A stretch of DNA of 64,000 nucleotides from Alteromonadaceae bacterium M269 (GCA_004353515.1 SMNZ01000004.1:1-64000), one strand, 5' to 3'. Positions 8,028 to 16,898 are shown, numbered from the stretch's first letter. Notes: a model not told the origin generated them from the letters alone. Numbers and translations: made by a program.

Positions 8028-8861
8028 ATGATGAGTTTTTTTAGAGAAGGTAAATTAGTAGCCGTTATCATTGGTATACTTGCAGCATATCTCCTGTTCC
8101 ATATATCACCTATTGTAACTACTATGAATTTTAACGGTGCTAAACAATTAGGTGCAGTTCTTCAATCTTTTGGCGCGACAATTCTCACTATATCAATGAT
8201 AACAATCTTTTATGATTTATTGATGAAATCTCGACAAGCAAAAGCAACAAAAAAAACGTTAGAAGAGGCAATAGATAAGAAGTTCGAATCTCTTAATTCA
8301 TTAAAAGCATCGGGTATAGAATCAGCATATGAAGTCTTTCCAGAAGAAGATGTAGGAACGTTATTTGTTGAAGCACAAGAAGAAATTACTATCGTTCAAA
8401 CATGGATACCAGAAGATTTATCGCTAGCATCTAGTATTTCAAAAGCTCTTTTGGGAGGCTGTACTATAAATGTTTACTTAGTTAAACCTGGTTGTTATGC
8501 ATCAAAGCAAAGAAGTAAGGAGATCTACGAAGGCTCAATTACCTTTGAGAATGAAGTTAGTAACTATACCCACACTTCAATCATTAGATTGAGGCAGGCC
8601 GTCAATCAAAACCCTTATAAAGAGAATCTAAAATTTTACTTCTATGAGGGTACACCGACTATGGCTATATATTCAGCAGATGGGGTTTCATTTGTCGGTT
8701 TGTATTTCAGAAATAAGAATTCTAAATCCGCGGCACATTTTAAAGTGGGTTCACCAACTTCGTATTTTGGCAAGACAATTAAGTCACATATTAAAGCGAT
8801 AAAGACCGAAGCTACGCTAGTTCCAGACGATTACGAATACAAGAGTCAGCAATATGATTAG
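8028..8861 (+). CDS. Membrane-anchored PLD-like domain protein
   Basis: This 277-aa protein has two membrane helices (about 10-27 and 42-63), a charged linker and a cytoplasmic domain from about 90. The pattern of that domain (I.IV.TWIPEDL..., then ALLGGCTINVYLVKPG...R..EI, and later LKFYFYEGTP.MAIYSADG) resembles phospholipase-D-superfamily folds of the DUF5919 type. No HKD catalytic motif is present, so it may bind a ligand rather than cut. GAGGAA lies 6 bases before ATG 8028. It is the middle gene of the metallopeptidase operon. The fold assignment is by pattern only. Confidence 0.5.
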   Translation: MMSFFREGKLVAVIIGILAAYLLFHISPIVTTMNFNGAKQLGAVLQSFGATILTISMITIFYDLLMKSRQAKATKKTLEEAIDKKFESLNSLKASGIESAYEVFPEEDVGTLFVEAQEEITIVQTWIPEDLSLASSISKALLGGCTINVYLVKPGCYASKQRSKEIYEGSITFENEVSNYTHTSIIRLRQAVNQNPYKENLKFYFYEGTPTMAIYSADGVSFVGLYFRNKNSKSAAHFKVGSPTSYFGKTIKSHIKAIKTEATLVPDDYEYKSQQYD

Positions 8862-8914
8862 TACTAATTTTATTAACCATCCATTTCGCGTAAATGGTAA
8901 ATTTGGAGATGTTT

Positions 8915-9304
8915 ATGTCAGATCTTAATGATGCTAGAGGCGTTCAGTTAGAAAACTTACAAAGTAGAATAGGCTTGCACGGCTCAAGAATGTGGCAACT
9001 TCCTTTAACCTACCTTGGCTTAATTGCAATTACATTAAACTCACTTTCTTCTAAAGAACCCAGCTTTCCTGCGACTATTATATTCAGTTTATTAGGGATA
9101 CTCGGTATTATTATGATGGCAGCTCTCCATGGTGCTTACACGCGTTATGCACAAACCGTTCGTAACGCAAAAAAGCTAGAAAGTGAATTAGAACTAGTGC
9201 CATATACTCATTATGATGGGTGGCATATTTACCCATATTATGCGCTGATGCTCTTTGGTATTTTTTGTTGCTCGTGGGCAGCCATTTACTTAAAAACGGG
9301 ATAG
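8915..9304 (+). CDS. Small membrane protein, third gene of metallopeptidase operon
   Basis: This 129-aa protein has helices at about 32-48, 54-76 and 106-124, a cytoplasmic-looking N-terminus and a charged loop (residues 80-100) between helices 2 and 3. An in-frame ATG exists at 8894, but TTGGAGA sits 5-10 bases before ATG 8915, so the shorter form is preferred. It follows the PLD-like gene by 53 bases on the same strand. No family is recognised. Confidence 0.55.
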   Translation: MSDLNDARGVQLENLQSRIGLHGSRMWQLPLTYLGLIAITLNSLSSKEPSFPATIIFSLLGILGIIMMAALHGAYTRYAQTVRNAKKLESELELVPYTHYDGWHIYPYYALMLFGIFCCSWAAIYLKTG

Positions 9305-9383
9305 ATCCACGCATCTGGAAATCAATGAAGAAATCGTTGTCTGGAGTGATGTAGAGTTATTAACTCTCATGGCTTTCAAGGTG

Positions 9384-10445
9384 TTATGAATTACGCGAAC
9401 ACTCTTCAAAATCAATACTGATAATATTAACGCTCAAAGAACATAAATGAGCTAATTTACTAGCCATGCTATCAAGGGTATGAGTTGAAAGCGGCGAGCC
9501 AATTTTTAAAAATGGTTTAATCTCTTGTAGCGTGCTTATTGATTGTTCTGAATCATCCAAAGTAATAAAGATATATTGATGCGATCCAGCGTATTCTTCC
9601 TCTACTAAGTATTTTGATACATAGGCTTCGGTCTGTGAGGGGAACAACATATTTGAGCCATTAGTCTGAAAAAAAATATTTTTTCGCCCATATCTAAGAG
9701 GGTAAAAATCGGATTCTTGGGATTGCAAGGCGAAGCCATAACCTGAAGTTTTCGTCGGAATATGAAATCTGAATGGTCTGCCTAATTCGAGCGTAGCTTG
9801 AGGTGTTTGCTTGATTGACTGAATATCGGAGATTGCGAACGCATTTTCTGCGACTTCAATTTTGATAGTCCCTAACTGACCACGCTCTTCTAGAAATAAA
9901 GACCACGACGAATTGGCGCTGATAGAACATAAGTCTGATATTGAGTCATTTTCGAGAGCTGTTATTGCTGACAGCGGTGTTTTTATGAGTTTCTCGATCA
10001 AATTGGAGATGTTTTCTCCACTCTTCAATTCTTGTTCTGCCAGAGATACTAATTGATAGTCTTGCCCCTTTCGAGATTGAACATATTCTTTTAAAAAATG
10101 TGTAACTGTTCGCTTTCCTTTAACTTCTGAAGATATACAAAAAGCTACTGTAGCTGCTTTTACTCCGATTCCATCATTACAGAGTTTAACAAAATTAGTA
10201 TCATAGCCAACACCACAGGCATCCAGTTTGTCTTTAAAAGTGGCTTCTTGTTCAGTTGTGGGTTTAACGAAGTCATAAAAGATAGTGCCATCCCATATGT
10301 CTGGGTAGCTGCCATCTACTGTACTAAATTTGTCCCTTTCGGTGGTGCTCAGATAACTACATATATGTTCGAGAAGTTTTTGATTATCTTCTGTCATATC
10401 CATATAAGATTTGGGGAGCTTTGCTACTCGTCTCTTTGTTGCCAC
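9384..10445 (-). CDS. Hypothetical protein with a DUF4384-like C-terminal domain
   Basis: This 353-aa soluble protein has no signal peptide. Residues about 220-310 (ELGRPFRFHI, then GYGFALQ, then NMLFPSQ, then YIFITLDDSE) follow the beta-rich pattern of DUF4384 domains, which elsewhere sit behind protease or kinase modules. Here the N-terminal 215 residues are mostly helical and unrecognised; they might be an effector-associated adaptor. The start is GTG 10445; an ATG 14 codons in (MDMTED) is a reasonable alternative. It is followed on the same strand, upstream in transcription, by the 111-aa gene at 10524. Confidence 0.5.
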   Translation of the reverse strand: MATKRRVAKLPKSYMDMTEDNQKLLEHICSYLSTTERDKFSTVDGSYPDIWDGTIFYDFVKPTTEQEATFKDKLDACGVGYDTNFVKLCNDGIGVKAATVAFCISSEVKGKRTVTHFLKEYVQSRKGQDYQLVSLAEQELKSGENISNLIEKLIKTPLSAITALENDSISDLCSISANSSWSLFLEERGQLGTIKIEVAENAFAISDIQSIKQTPQATLELGRPFRFHIPTKTSGYGFALQSQESDFYPLRYGRKNIFFQTNGSNMLFPSQTEAYVSKYLVEEEYAGSHQYIFITLDDSEQSISTLQEIKPFLKIGSPLSTHTLDSMASKLAHLCSLSVNIISIDFEECSRNS

Positions 10446-10523
10446 AATCAGTTATCTGTATCTTCATAGGTAACCGAATTTTTCAACATGCATTAATGTT
10501 TTTCAAGCAAAGAACGAAAATGA

Positions 10524-10859
10524 CTATATATCTGAACTTGGATTTTCACCAGCATCAATTTGCTTCCGAATATAATCCCTTTGGAGCTTTGCACATTTAA
10601 TGATTGATGCTTTTCCTTCTTCAAATCCTCTCATAAGACTATCGTACTTCACTTCACCGATGTGCGTCTTTATCAGATGATGAACAAATTCATCAGCTGT
10701 CCTTTGTTCATCACCAAAAAAGTGAGTATTTTCGATGAGCCACATTGTTTCTGGCTTAAGCCAGTAACTTACGCTTTCATCAACGCCAAACATGTAATGC
10801 TCTTCTGGCTTAATCATATGAGAGACTTCTTTAAATTCTTCATCCAGTGAATCAGTCAT
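10524..10859 (-). CDS. Hypothetical 111-aa protein
   Basis: This small acidic soluble protein starts at an ATG with AAGGA 9 bases upstream. Much of it looks helical (DEFVHHLIKTH, then KCAKLQRDYIRKQ). No family is recognised. It lies 78 bases upstream of the DUF4384-like gene in the same direction and may share its transcript. Confidence 0.5.
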   Translation of the reverse strand: MTDSLDEEFKEVSHMIKPEEHYMFGVDESVSYWLKPETMWLIENTHFFGDEQRTADEFVHHLIKTHIGEVKYDSLMRGFEEGKASIIKCAKLQRDYIRKQIDAGENPSSDI

Positions 10860-11102
10860 TGCGGTATTCCTTTCTACACAAATACTTTATTTGAAAAAAT
10901 TTAATTTTTTCTTAAAACGAATCAACACATATCTCTATGATTTTAATAACTTTATCAGTCATCCGCGTATTCAACGGATAGAAAAGCTCTTATCCGTATT
11001 TTCCGGTGGATACACCAAACCTTCGCAGCGTTATCTTCCTCAGCGTCGACCACATTTTTAATTTTTGAAAATAGGCCTGTTTTCTCTAACTCGGAGAAAA
11101 CG

Positions 11103-11573
11103 ATGTTAAAGAATGACGCATCAAAAAGTGTATTTAACGCAAACAGTAATACCAGAGGAAATGACAAAGAGCCATTAGTCGCACCGTCGCAGGAGGTGCT
11201 GGAAAGTGAGCATTTCCAGATAAAGGTAAGAAATGCCACTAATCTGGCTTTTATAGAGGCCAAAGAGGCGCACAGAAACAAAGGCGTATATGCCAAGAAT
11301 GAGCCTAGAGAATATTCAACGCGCATGTTTCAGCGCGACATTGAAGATACTATCTATGAGTTCGATAATGTTTATCAGTTTGATAATGATGATTGCTTGC
11401 GCAAGATGTCATTACCCGACTTATCTGAAGCCTTAGGTGATGATACACGATGGCTTCGCGATTTCATGTCCCAACATCGTAAGCGTAAGGATTACTATAA
11501 GCTGATTTGGTTGGCAGTATTTATTGGCATTATAAAGCCGTATGCATACGAAGGATTGATTAGTATTTATTAA
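11103..11573 (+). CDS. Hypothetical 156-aa protein
   Basis: CGGAG lies 6 bases before ATG 11103 and a strong terminator follows the stop, which supports a real transcription unit against the overlapping reverse frame. The N-terminal 35 residues are polar and probably disordered. The C-terminus ends in a hydrophobic helix (KLIWLAVFIGIIKPYAYEG) that could be a tail anchor. Function is unknown. It sits directly upstream of the mobile-element transfer cluster. Confidence 0.5.
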   Translation: MLKNDASKSVFNANSNTRGNDKEPLVAPSQEVLESEHFQIKVRNATNLAFIEAKEAHRNKGVYAKNEPREYSTRMFQRDIEDTIYEFDNVYQFDNDDCLRKMSLPDLSEALGDDTRWLRDFMSQHRKRKDYYKLIWLAVFIGIIKPYAYEGLISIY

Positions 11574-11583
11574 CGACCTTTCC

Positions 11584-11612
11584 AGCCACCTTCATGATGC
11601 AGGTGGCTTTTT
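11584..11612 (+). terminator. Intrinsic terminator after the 156-aa gene
   Basis: AGCCACCT (11584-11591) and AGGTGGCT (11601-11608) form an 8-bp perfect stem with a 9-nt loop, followed by a T run through 11612. Confidence 0.8.
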
Positions 11613-11623
11613 ACTTCACAACG

Positions 11624-11639
11624 CTCTATTTCCCAACTT
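11624..11639. repeat. 16-base repeat, copy 1 (upstream of transfer cluster)
   Basis: CTCTATTTCCCAACTT occurs here, 54 bases before the first start codon of the transfer cluster. The full 16 bases recur at 19504-19519 ahead of the second cluster, and 15 of them recur at 15876-15890. It could be a regulator site shared by the clusters or a scar of cassette exchange. Confidence 0.6.
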
Positions 11640-11692
11640 GTTTTTGTACCTCGTCCAGAATGACTTCTCTTTTAATGTTGTTGGACGAAGCC

Positions 11693-12001
11693 ATGAAACC
11701 AAACACACCGAATACATCACTCCCTAATCCACTTTATACCGACGCGGTACAAAAGCAGCTCAAAGCGATGCGTAAGTCAGCGATAGGGCTTGCACCTGAT
11801 AAGCAACTTGAATTTGTGCGCGCCTGCGCTGGCACGAAACATGACCGATTGTTTGAGCCGATAGAAGCACTTGAGCTAGAAGCTCAGACCACACTTGCAG
11901 CGTGGCAAGCAGCCATTAAGAAGCGTGAGCAAGAAGAGCACAAGCTTGAAGGTATTCGCGAATTTATCCCTTTACCACCGAAGGAGACCAACCATGATTA
12001 A
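11693..12001 (+). CDS. Hypothetical mobile-element protein (102 aa)
   Basis: The product is a soluble, helical, charged protein with a likely coiled segment in its C-terminal half (AAIKKREQEEHKLEGI). The open frame extends further upstream, but ATG 11693 (MKPNTPN) gives the most protein-like start, with GGAC just upstream; ATG 11675 is an alternative. It overlaps the start of the next gene by 8 bases (ATG 11994 inside it). No family is recognised; its position suggests a role in transfer. Confidence 0.5.
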   Translation: MKPNTPNTSLPNPLYTDAVQKQLKAMRKSAIGLAPDKQLEFVRACAGTKHDRLFEPIEALELEAQTTLAAWQAAIKKREQEEHKLEGIREFIPLPPKETNHD

Positions 12002-12678
12002 ACGTTTTTTTTCAGAACCTCTTTAGCCAGTTTACGCCACAAGACAAGTTGAATGTGTTTGCGGTGGCACCGTTGGTGCTGCTGGCGATGGGGATAAGCA
12101 CGGTCAATGTACAGGCCAATTTAGAGGCCACGTATGAGCCTGTGTTCATTGAAGCGCCATACAAGGCGTGGTTACTTGCGTTGCTCGTACCGATAGGCTC
12201 TTTGTCGATTAAGTTTCTACCAAGCAGCTTTGAACGTGAATCGAGTAAGCGTGCTTACATTAAGGGCTTGTATATCAGCACGGCCTTGTCACTGCTTATC
12301 TGGTCAGTGGCCTTTGCCTTGATGTTTAACGGTATTGGCACGAGCGAAGATGCCGAGGCTGCCAGTGATGCCATGGCGAATTTCTACATGTGGATACACG
12401 CCTTTGCAGAAATGCTGGCAACGGCTAGCTTGTACATGAAGCTCAGTCAGACGCTAGAGACATACTTTCCGCAGACCCAATACAGAAACCCTGCCTATGC
12501 ACCGCAAAAAGCCAATGTCGACAGTGCCAAGGCCGCAGAAGATGCAGCCTTTGAGAAACATTTGGCAGTCATGCGCAGATACCACATGCACAAGAACCAG
12601 CGTCAAGCCTTTATTCACGAGCAAGAGCAGGCTTTTAACAAAGACCTGATGCGCCATAACGACCTTCACCATGATTAG
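11994..12678 (+). CDS. Membrane protein of the transfer cluster, interrupted by a T8 frameshift
   Basis: An ATG at 11994 has an ideal AAGGAG ribosome site 8 bases upstream, but its frame stops after MIKRFFSEPL at 12024-12026. Skipping one T in the eight-T run 12005-12012 joins it to the long frame (QNLFSQFTPQDKLNVF...), which otherwise can start only at TTG 12049 with no ribosome site. The joined product is about 227 aa with membrane helices near 23-38, 62-80, 100-120 and 135-155, and a charged His-rich tail. This is either a homopolymer indel or transcriptional slippage on T8. Function is unknown; it belongs to the coupling-protein cluster. Confidence 0.6.
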
Positions 12679-12688
12679 GAGAATTACT

Positions 12689-13966
12689 ATGAGAAATTTA
12701 TATGTTAGTGCGTTATTACTGTGTGGTGGTGTTGCTGCTGCGGATACAGCGATAGTGATATCACCGCATGTCAGTGTTGAGGCAAACACTGCACAGATTA
12801 AGACCGTAAAACAGGTCTTTAAAGCGCTGCCATTAAGGGAAAGCTTAATGGTGTTTAGCGGGGATAATGCCAGTGTTATTACCCGTGTGGATACGCCGGA
12901 GGATGACAAGTATACACACGCCAGAGCGCGTATGAAGTTAAGACATAAGGAACTTGCGCCGCTCGATACTTTTGACGTATCGCTTAAAAACACAGGCCGT
13001 GCTATAGCTGCCATTGATGCCCCTGTCACATTGCGGGAGATTGCCCGTTACCATGAGAGTGTCAAAGATATCGTTATCATGGGCAGTGTCTTTTATGACA
13101 GCCCCAGCTATGCGCAGCTAAGTATGGTGGATGGGGCTGTACCGAGCATGGGCTATATCACGGTCTCACCTTCTGTCTCGCCTTTTGGTACAAAAGACAG
13201 AGATTATCTTAACGGCAAGCGTATTCACTGGCTGTTGCCAGAGCCGATAAAAAACAGCCTTCACAGTGAAGCTGTGATGCAGTTTTGGTACAGCTACATC
13301 AAAGCATTGGGTGGTGAGTTGGTCACTTTCTCGCATAACAGGGAGGTGATGATTGACAGACTTATCAACCATGCCAAACCATTATCACTTTCCTTTCCCG
13401 ACGATAAAAGTGGTAAGCGCGAGATGCGCCGGATTATTCCGGCACTGTCTCATCAAGAACTGTACGAGCAGCCCGTCAGTGAAAAGGTATCATTGAATGA
13501 TACCTTGGATACCGCACAGCCTTTAATGCTCGGTATTCGCTGGCAGCATGGCAAAGGTGAACCCATTGATTTAGACATGCATGTGACTGACGGCGGTGAC
13601 ACGTTGTATTACCAGCATCAACGCACATTACAAGGCATACATATCAAACAGGCTCGCAAGCTCAGTGACACGGTCTTTGAGCAGTACGAGACGGTTGAGC
13701 TTTTTAACAGCGTGCCTGACACGCTATCCATCGCAATCAACCTGTATTATGTTTCAAAATTCGATGAGGCGCCCGTGACGGGCGCTTTGCGTATCCGCAT
13801 AGGCAATAAGGTGTATAAGCAACCTTTTGTCTTTGATGCGCTAGATAACGGTAACTTGGGCGCTGATACAAAGGCGGCACTCAAAACAGGACACCCAACA
13901 CCCCATACCCAACTGTTTCGTATTGAGGATATTGTCACATTATCGAAAGGTGAGGTATCGCTATGA
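12689..13966 (+). CDS. Exported protein of the transfer cluster, unknown function
   Basis: This 425-aa protein has a signal peptide (MRNLYVSALLLCGGVAAAD). ATG 12689 is chosen because GGAGAA precedes it by 5-6 bases. The N-terminal half alternates strands and helices in a pattern resembling a von Willebrand-like or Rossmann fold (IVIS, LMVFSGD, DIVIMGS), without an intact MIDAS. The C-terminal half (about 285-400) looks like a beta-sandwich (LGIRWQHGKGEPIDLDMHV, then LRIRIGNKVY). Its stop overlaps the next gene's ATG, so the two are coupled. No family is recognised. Confidence 0.55.
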   Translation: MRNLYVSALLLCGGVAAADTAIVISPHVSVEANTAQIKTVKQVFKALPLRESLMVFSGDNASVITRVDTPEDDKYTHARARMKLRHKELAPLDTFDVSLKNTGRAIAAIDAPVTLREIARYHESVKDIVIMGSVFYDSPSYAQLSMVDGAVPSMGYITVSPSVSPFGTKDRDYLNGKRIHWLLPEPIKNSLHSEAVMQFWYSYIKALGGELVTFSHNREVMIDRLINHAKPLSLSFPDDKSGKREMRRIIPALSHQELYEQPVSEKVSLNDTLDTAQPLMLGIRWQHGKGEPIDLDMHVTDGGDTLYYQHQRTLQGIHIKQARKLSDTVFEQYETVELFNSVPDTLSIAINLYYVSKFDEAPVTGALRIRIGNKVYKQPFVFDALDNGNLGADTKAALKTGHPTPHTQLFRIEDIVTLSKGEVSL

Positions 13967-14298
13967 ACGCACCGAAACCCTCTCAAGATAGCCCTGTCTT
14001 GGAAGCGTTTGGCAAGGCTATCGGTGTATTGGCGGCGCTTATCATGACACTACCTGTCAATAAGGCGCTGTATCCGGTATTTGAACAATATGCCTTGTCT
14101 TATGTGACCTATGAGTATCGCGAGGCAGTATGGCTGTTTGACCTGATATTTCTTCTGTGCGTGTTCTTCTTTATCTACGCCTGTGCGTGGTTTGTGTTTG
14201 TCATGGGCTTTAAACTGCTCACCAAAGGTTTTGTTAACCTCGTTAGAGGCACTGCTTTACTCCTTGCCCTTATCTTCTCTTCACTCTTTAGGCGATAA
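13963..14298 (+). CDS. Two-helix membrane protein, possible anchor for the coupling protein
   Basis: This 111-aa protein has hydrophobic segments at about 15-32 and 60-90 (probably two helices) and ends in a basic tail. It overlaps the upstream stop by four bases and lies 5 bases before the coupling-protein gene. The coupling protein lacks the N-terminal membrane helices typical of VirD4, so this neighbour may supply the membrane anchor; that is inference. Confidence 0.55.
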   Translation: MNAPKPSQDSPVLEAFGKAIGVLAALIMTLPVNKALYPVFEQYALSYVTYEYREAVWLFDLIFLLCVFFFIYACAWFVFVMGFKLLTKGFVNLVRGTALLLALIFSSLFRR

Positions 14299-14303
14299 AT
14301 CTT

Positions 14304-15968
14304 ATGTTTAACCAAAGCTCAGAGCGTTTCGGCTCTGCGGGCTTTGCCACGCTTGAAGATATCAAGCGTGCAGGGCTGTTAAAAGGACAAGGGTTGCATC
14401 ATGGCTATACCTTGGAGAAACATCCGCAGCAAATAAACTTATTAGCCGATACACCCACATTGGTACTCGGTAGCGCCGGGAGCCAGAAGTACACGACACA
14501 TCTTGCGTATCAGGCGGTCGACAACACAACCTCCATCGTCTTGGATGCCAAAGGGGAGATAGCGGCTACAACGGCCATGCTTATGCCTTGGGCAGAAGTG
14601 TATCTGTTTAATCCGTTTGGTTTGTGGACAGGCTACCCGCATTTTCTACCCAGCAATCACCGCTTTAATGTGTTGGATATCTTAAAAGCCAACTCTCCCA
14701 CACTGTTTGATGATGCACTGACACTGGCGAAAAACTTGATTGAAAAGCCCAAAGGTGGAAATGGCTCATCAATGCACTTCTACGGCAAGGCGGTTCAAAT
14801 CGTCACGGCCTTGCTGGTGTATCTCAAAGAGCATAACGAACATGCGTCATTAGCGGATTTGTACAATCTGGTGGGTGATATCTCTGGCGGTGGTCAGAAC
14901 GATTACTTTTTGTCGATGCATTACCCCGCCATGCAAAGCTCCAAGTTTCATGTTGTGCGTATCGCTGCTGATGAGATGCTGTCAAAAAGAGAGATGGCTG
15001 CTGGCGAGTTCGCCAGTATCATGTCAACAATATCCAATGCCTTACAAGTGATGGGTTCACCCGCCTTACAAATGGCATTATCAGGCAAATCCACTATCAG
15101 CTTTGCTGATTTCATCAAACCCGACAAGGTGCGTAAGCTCTTTATCATGGTGCCTGCCCATATGTTGGAAAGCTGCGCCCCCATTATCCGCTGTATGGTC
15201 ACAGCCCTTGCTATTGAGCAGCAGCGAAGCCCACGGGCGCATATTCACTTTATCTTGGATGAATGTGCTCAGTTGGGCACCTTTGATTTATTGCCTTTTA
15301 TGATGAGCTATCTGCGCGGGGCAAAAGCCAAAGTCACCCCTGTGTTTCAAAATGCAGGGCAGATATTTCACTTATACGGGAATGAAGGTGCAGACACTAT
15401 CATTGCCAATGCGCAAGCGAAAATTATCACGGGCGCAAGCTCTGAGCGCACAGGAAAGCTTATCAGTGAATTGTGTGGCAAGACCACCTATCGCCACCTG
15501 CCACAGAGCAAAAAGCATGAAGGCCACCACAAGCGCATGCAAGCCTTTCACAAGGCCATGAAGGGCGAGAGTGTGACCAGCGCCATCATGGAGATGATGC
15601 ACCAAGATAAGGTGATGCAAACACCCGAAGCCGTGGCAAGGGATTTAATCACCGTTGATGAGGTATTAAACCTGCCACCCGATATTGGGCTTTTATACTT
15701 ACACGGCCTTGGTGTGGGGGCATACAAATATCTCAAACTGCCTTATTTCAAGAACAAGGCCTATGCACACCAATTTCTTCCAAACCCTTACCGCGATGAG
15801 CAAGACCGTATCTTTATTCCTGCCACCTTTGGTCGGATGAAAGCGGTGAAACTCATCACCGAGAAAGTACCCAAGTCTATTTCCCAACTTCCTCAGTATG
15901 AACAGCTAGAGTGGTCATATCCAGCGGGATTTAACCCCGCGAAGGCCAAGTTTCTCGATTTGTTTTAA
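14304..15968 (+). CDS. VirD4/TraG-family coupling ATPase with degenerate P-loop
   Basis: This 554-aa protein matches type IV coupling proteins, which bring the relaxase-DNA complex to a secretion channel. The region after the P-loop (SIVLDAKGEIAATTA, then VYLFNPFG) is the conserved TraG block, and HFILDECAQLG near residue 315 is Walker B. Walker A, however, reads GSAGSQKYT (56-64). The Lys is kept, but the Gly before it is Gln and the next Thr is displaced by Tyr. No membrane helices are present. The C-terminal 150 residues are typical of the family. No other type IV secretion gene is nearby, so a helper channel would be needed. Confidence 0.8.
   Translation: MFNQSSERFGSAGFATLEDIKRAGLLKGQGLHHGYTLEKHPQQINLLADTPTLVLGSAGSQKYTTHLAYQAVDNTTSIVLDAKGEIAATTAMLMPWAEVYLFNPFGLWTGYPHFLPSNHRFNVLDILKANSPTLFDDALTLAKNLIEKPKGGNGSSMHFYGKAVQIVTALLVYLKEHNEHASLADLYNLVGDISGGGQNDYFLSMHYPAMQSSKFHVVRIAADEMLSKREMAAGEFASIMSTISNALQVMGSPALQMALSGKSTISFADFIKPDKVRKLFIMVPAHMLESCAPIIRCMVTALAIEQQRSPRAHIHFILDECAQLGTFDLLPFMMSYLRGAKAKVTPVFQNAGQIFHLYGNEGADTIIANAQAKIITGASSERTGKLISELCGKTTYRHLPQSKKHEGHHKRMQAFHKAMKGESVTSAIMEMMHQDKVMQTPEAVARDLITVDEVLNLPPDIGLLYLHGLGVGAYKYLKLPYFKNKAYAHQFLPNPYRDEQDRIFIPATFGRMKAVKLITEKVPKSISQLPQYEQLEWSYPAGFNPAKAKFLDLF
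15876..15890. repeat. 15-base repeat, copy 2 (inside coupling-protein gene)
   Basis: TCTATTTCCCAACTT is identical to the core of the repeats at 11624 and 19504. Here it lies within coding sequence (KSISQL), so it might be coincidental, but an exact 15-base match between the other two copies is striking. Confidence 0.5.
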
Positions 15969-15979
15969 GAGACGACAGT

Positions 15980-16348
15980 ATGAAAGAGACATTTAATCAA
16001 CAGATGCACGGCATTTCGCCAGAGCAAACACGCGCAGCGATGATGCCATCTATCACAAAGACCATGGTAGAGCGTGAGCAGCCCGCCCCAACACTAAAGC
16101 CCTTATTCATGGGGCAAGAGGTAGATAACCAGATGCACATGAAGCAGCTTAAAGCTGAGCGCGCAAGGCTCTCTCAATATCGTGACCTAGGCCAAGCCAT
16201 TAAGACAGCCCTTATCCAAAATGGCAGATCCAATGCGTTCACTATCGATAAACACACACAGCTTATTCATGCAGCCCATAAGCTGCTGAATGACTTTAAC
16301 CAGCATCACAGCCAAACCCGCAACATTAAGCGGGATTTGAGTTACTAA
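15980..16348 (+). CDS. Hypothetical mobile-element protein (122 aa)
   Basis: This soluble, polar, mostly helical protein starts 11 bases after the coupling-protein stop and is clearly in the same operon. The second half is Gln/His-rich and could form a short coiled coil (MKQLKAERARLSQYRDLG). No family or motif is recognised. Confidence 0.5.
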   Translation: MKETFNQQMHGISPEQTRAAMMPSITKTMVEREQPAPTLKPLFMGQEVDNQMHMKQLKAERARLSQYRDLGQAIKTALIQNGRSNAFTIDKHTQLIHAAHKLLNDFNQHHSQTRNIKRDLSY

Positions 16349-16366
16349 CCACCAGAGGATATAACT

Positions 16367-16684
16367 ATGGAACAACACGAGCAAAAATCACCGGAGCAAC
16401 AGCGTTACATTCGTTTATGTGCGCAAACCAAGAAAATGTATCAAGCGCAGGAAGAGCTTGAGAATGTGCAAGCAGGCATGGCACACGGCAACGACCCAGC
16501 GTCTATGATGCAACTCGGCTATCAGCTACACAAAGCACATCAAACAATGCGTGAAGTGACCAATAGCCTGTATGTTGAGAAGAAGGAGTTAGAAGAAAAA
16601 CACCCAGAATTCAGAGCCGAAGCTTTGAGTTTTGGAAAATCACAACAACAAAAACGTGAGCAATCACAACAGCAGGGTTATTAG
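16367..16684 (+). CDS. Hypothetical mobile-element protein (105 aa), coiled coil
   Basis: AGAGGA lies 7 bases before the ATG. The product is highly charged and helical with heptad-like spacing (CAQTKKMYQAQEELENVQ, then VEKKELEEKH) and ends in a Gln/Lys-rich tail. It is the last gene of the first transfer cluster. Possible DNA-binding or accessory transfer factor; function unknown. Confidence 0.5.
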   Translation: MEQHEQKSPEQQRYIRLCAQTKKMYQAQEELENVQAGMAHGNDPASMMQLGYQLHKAHQTMREVTNSLYVEKKELEEKHPEFRAEALSFGKSQQQKREQSQQQGY

Positions 16685-16898
16685 TTTCATATGCCATGGA
16701 TGGCATTCATACTTTATCTTAGGTTTATAGCCATAAGCTTACCTGTATGTGATTAACGGCTCAAAGTTAGAAACAGTTATTTAGTTACTAATTTATGGTC
16801 TGGTTTAGACAAGGAACGGACGATTGTTTAAACGTAAGCATACTCTTCTCACATTAGCCATCTTATAGCAATTTAATAGGTGTGATAGTTATTAAAAC

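Noticed and set aside
10955-11326. 123-aa reverse-strand open frame
   Set aside because: It overlaps the + strand 156-aa gene, which has a good ribosome site and a terminator; the reverse frame has neither.
16700-16720. Short ATGCCA/TGGCAT hairpin after the first transfer cluster
   Set aside because: Only six pairs and no T run, so it was not called a terminator.
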